Of a stretch of 50,841 nucleotides of DNA, positions 49,819-50,841 are shown piece after piece (positions within the stretch are counted from its first letter, which is position 1; each line of letters begins with the position of its first letter). The stretch lies in contig ML014245.1 in the NCBI GenBank assembly GCA_003615045.1, positions 1 through 50,841 of the forward strand. The letters run 5' to 3'. Source of the stretch: Caulochytrium protostelioides. Its lineage: Eukaryota > Chytridiomycota > Caulochytriomycetes > Caulochytriales > Caulochytriaceae. The notes beneath the pieces are model-generated. The model saw nothing but the letters and a program-made list of their open reading frames with translations, did no database searches and had not been told where the DNA came from. A program made the position numbers and the translations under genes.

Positions 49819-49959
49819 GAGTACACAACTCGACACGAACACCATGATCCCCTATCCTCATGCCCCCTGAGGGTCTCTTCAGGAGGCCGTCTGCATTCGG
49901 CTGAGCGCCGGATGCGCTTGCCGACGGGCTGCAAGACAGGTTGCATCCTGACTTGTCCT

Positions 49960-50430
49960 AAACCGCGACTCAGCGCCGGGGGCCTGACGGACGAAACCAG
50001 GCAGCGTCGGAGATTCCAAGCGGCTTTGAGATTGGGCTTCGCGCATCGCGTTCAGGCTTCGATTCACAAACCGTGGATGGTATCACACCACAGCAAACTT
50101 TTGACCGGACGCCGGTTTTGCGCTTTTTCCAAGACCAGACTGGTCCCTGCCTAGACCTGGGTCGTCTGGAACGCCTTGACCAGTGTGGCGCGGAAACGCT
50201 GGGCACAGGCCCGGTACGCGCGAGCGGTTGGGACGGCAATCTAGTCCTCGCTGCTGGGGAAAACTTGGAGGCGCCATAGGCGGCCACCACGGGCTTCTTC
50301 TCCGTGGCTGCCCTCTCCCCGACGCGGTTGAAGAACTAGGCAAACATGCGCTGCTTGCCTCCGTGCAGCCGCAGGCGCTGGCGTGCCCAGCGCGGGTCCA
50401 GATACTCGGTCCACAGCGTAAACTCAAATA
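49960..50430 (-). pseudogene. Decayed TnpB/Fanzor-type RuvC nuclease fragment (relic B)
   Basis: This is the same family as the relic at 19.0-19.8 kb. On the minus strand it opens with LFEFTLWTEYLDPRWARQRL, which contains the shared block. It continues RLHGGKQRMFA, then an in-frame stop, then FFNRVGERAATEKKPVVAAY and GASKFSPAA, parallel to the block order in relic A. Downstream the signal moves to other frames: RFRATLVKAFQTTQV corresponds to the VDEFRTTQ region, and NLRRCLVSSVRPPALSRG corresponds to NIRRCL...PIALCR. A VNRSLNAMR segment nearby resembles the RuvC-III block with Ser at the catalytic Asp. The RuvC-I part is absent. The DNA 50366-50395 is identical over 30 bp to 19625-19654. Stops and frame changes make it non-functional as protein. 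Confidence 0.65.
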
Positions 50431-50480
50431 AATTAATGATGAACTATCGATAACTCGAAGAGAAAGAGTGTCCCGAAAAT

Positions 50481-50527
50481 TCAGCGATGCGCCCTTTTCT
50501 AGCCCACCAGCTTCGGGATTTCATATT
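50481..50527 (-). pseudogene. Broken duplicate of the Hsp20 C-terminal end
   Basis: Reading the minus strand gives EIPKLVG, then a stop, then KRAHR, next to the intact gene's TIPKLVGKKTARITIH. The DNA matches 50548-50594 with shared words GATGCGC and GCCCACCA and a TTCGG core, in the same order and spacing apart from small gaps. It is a short tandem duplication about 65 bp downstream of the intact copy, abutting relic B. Confidence 0.55.
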
Positions 50528-50535
50528 CGTAAGAT

Positions 50536-50841
50536 TTAGTGAATAGTGATGCGCGCCGTCTTCTTGCCCACCAATTTCGGAATGGTCAATGTCAGCACGC
50601 CGTTTTCCATCGACGCACTGGCCTTCTCAACGTCCATGGGATCCTGGAAGGCAAACGTGCGCGAGAAGCCCGCGTAGTCGGGACGCTCGCGGTACAGACG
50701 CGTCCATGACGTCGTGGACTTGGCTGCGTTGGTCTGCTTGTCTTTCGACACGGCCTGCTCAGGTGCGTCAGCCTTGGCGTCCTCCTCCTCGATATGGTTG
50801 TACTCATCGTCCTCGTTGCTGTTGGCGATCGTGCGATCGTC
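50536..50841 (-). CDS. Small heat-shock protein Hsp20/alpha-crystallin, C-terminal part
   Basis: The frame stays open to the window edge, so the 5' end is missing; 101 residues are visible. Small heat-shock proteins are ATP-independent holdases in the cytosol. The visible part starts in the middle of the alpha-crystallin domain, with an acidic insert (NSNEDDEYNHIEEEDAKADA) where fungal members have their variable loop. It then shows the family core ERPDYAGFSRTFAF, a spacer ending VEKASASMENG and VLTLTIPK, and a short tail KKTARITIH containing the IxI motif used in oligomer packing. The stop is TAA. A damaged copy of its own last codons follows immediately, and beyond that a Fanzor-type relic. 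Confidence 0.87.
   Translation of the reverse strand, partial: DDRTIANSNEDDEYNHIEEEDAKADAPEQAVSKDKQTNAAKSTTSWTRLYRERPDYAGFSRTFAFQDPMDVEKASASMENGVLTLTIPKLVGKKTARITIH

Noticed and set aside
1-50841. tRNA, rRNA or other structured RNA genes
   Set aside because: I looked for B-box-like words (GGTTCGANTCC) on both strands and found none with a matching acceptor stem. A covariance-model search would settle this.

Overview
The window reads as nuclear DNA of a fungus from an early-diverging, flagellated (chytrid-like) lineage. The evidence is very high GC, long and almost intron-free genes with Kozak-type starts, and a typical fungal gene set (POM152, Swp1/ribophorin II, HIS5, ATG9). A SAM-domain kinesin-13 and a PXMP4/PMP24 gene point away from yeasts. 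Alanine-, serine- and aspartate-rich codon tracts are common. A very GC-rich chytrid such as Caulochytrium is a plausible source, but that is inference.

Layout. 0.7-2.2 kb: a secreted protein of unknown role on the minus strand. 4.1-10.4 kb: the ribosome-quality-control E3 ligase listerin (minus), divergent from 11.5-16.5 kb nucleoporin POM152 (plus) across a 1-kb intergenic stretch with a 31-bp tandem repeat. 17.7-18.9 kb: a signal-peptide plus C-terminal-membrane protein of unknown role. 19.0-19.8 kb: a decayed TnpB/Fanzor-type (RuvC) nuclease relic. 20.6-22.2 kb: UDP-glucose 6-dehydrogenase with a 37-nt first exon. 23.5-25.8 kb: kinesin-13, convergent with exocyst Sec15 at 26.0-29.8 kb. 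30.6-32.1 kb: histidinol-phosphate aminotransferase (minus). 33.5-34.1 kb: a 201-residue coiled-coil protein of unknown role. 34.8-35.8 kb: oligosaccharyltransferase subunit Swp1. 36.6-39.4 kb: EXO1 nuclease. 40.2-42.3 kb: an IML2/TTC39-type protein, convergent with ATG9 at 42.4-46.7 kb. 47.4-48.3 kb: two-exon peroxisomal membrane protein PXMP4. 49.2-49.7 kb: a doubtful small ORF. 49.96-50.43 kb: a second Fanzor-type relic. 50.5-50.84 kb: the 3' end of an Hsp20 gene that runs off the window, followed by a broken duplicate of its own tail.

Most genes are single-copy housekeeping functions with no operon-like logic: protein quality control, nuclear pore, secretion, glycosylation, autophagy, peroxisome, DNA repair, and histidine and UDP-glucuronate synthesis. 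The accessory material sits in two places. These are the 18.9-20.6 kb gap and the last 1.7 kb, each carrying a fragment of the same RuvC-nuclease family. The two fragments share an identical 30-bp block although they are 31 kb apart. A second pattern is a set of short tandem arrays with a period of exactly 10 bp, one helical turn, upstream of three genes (HIS5/33.5-kb gene, EXO1, PXMP4).
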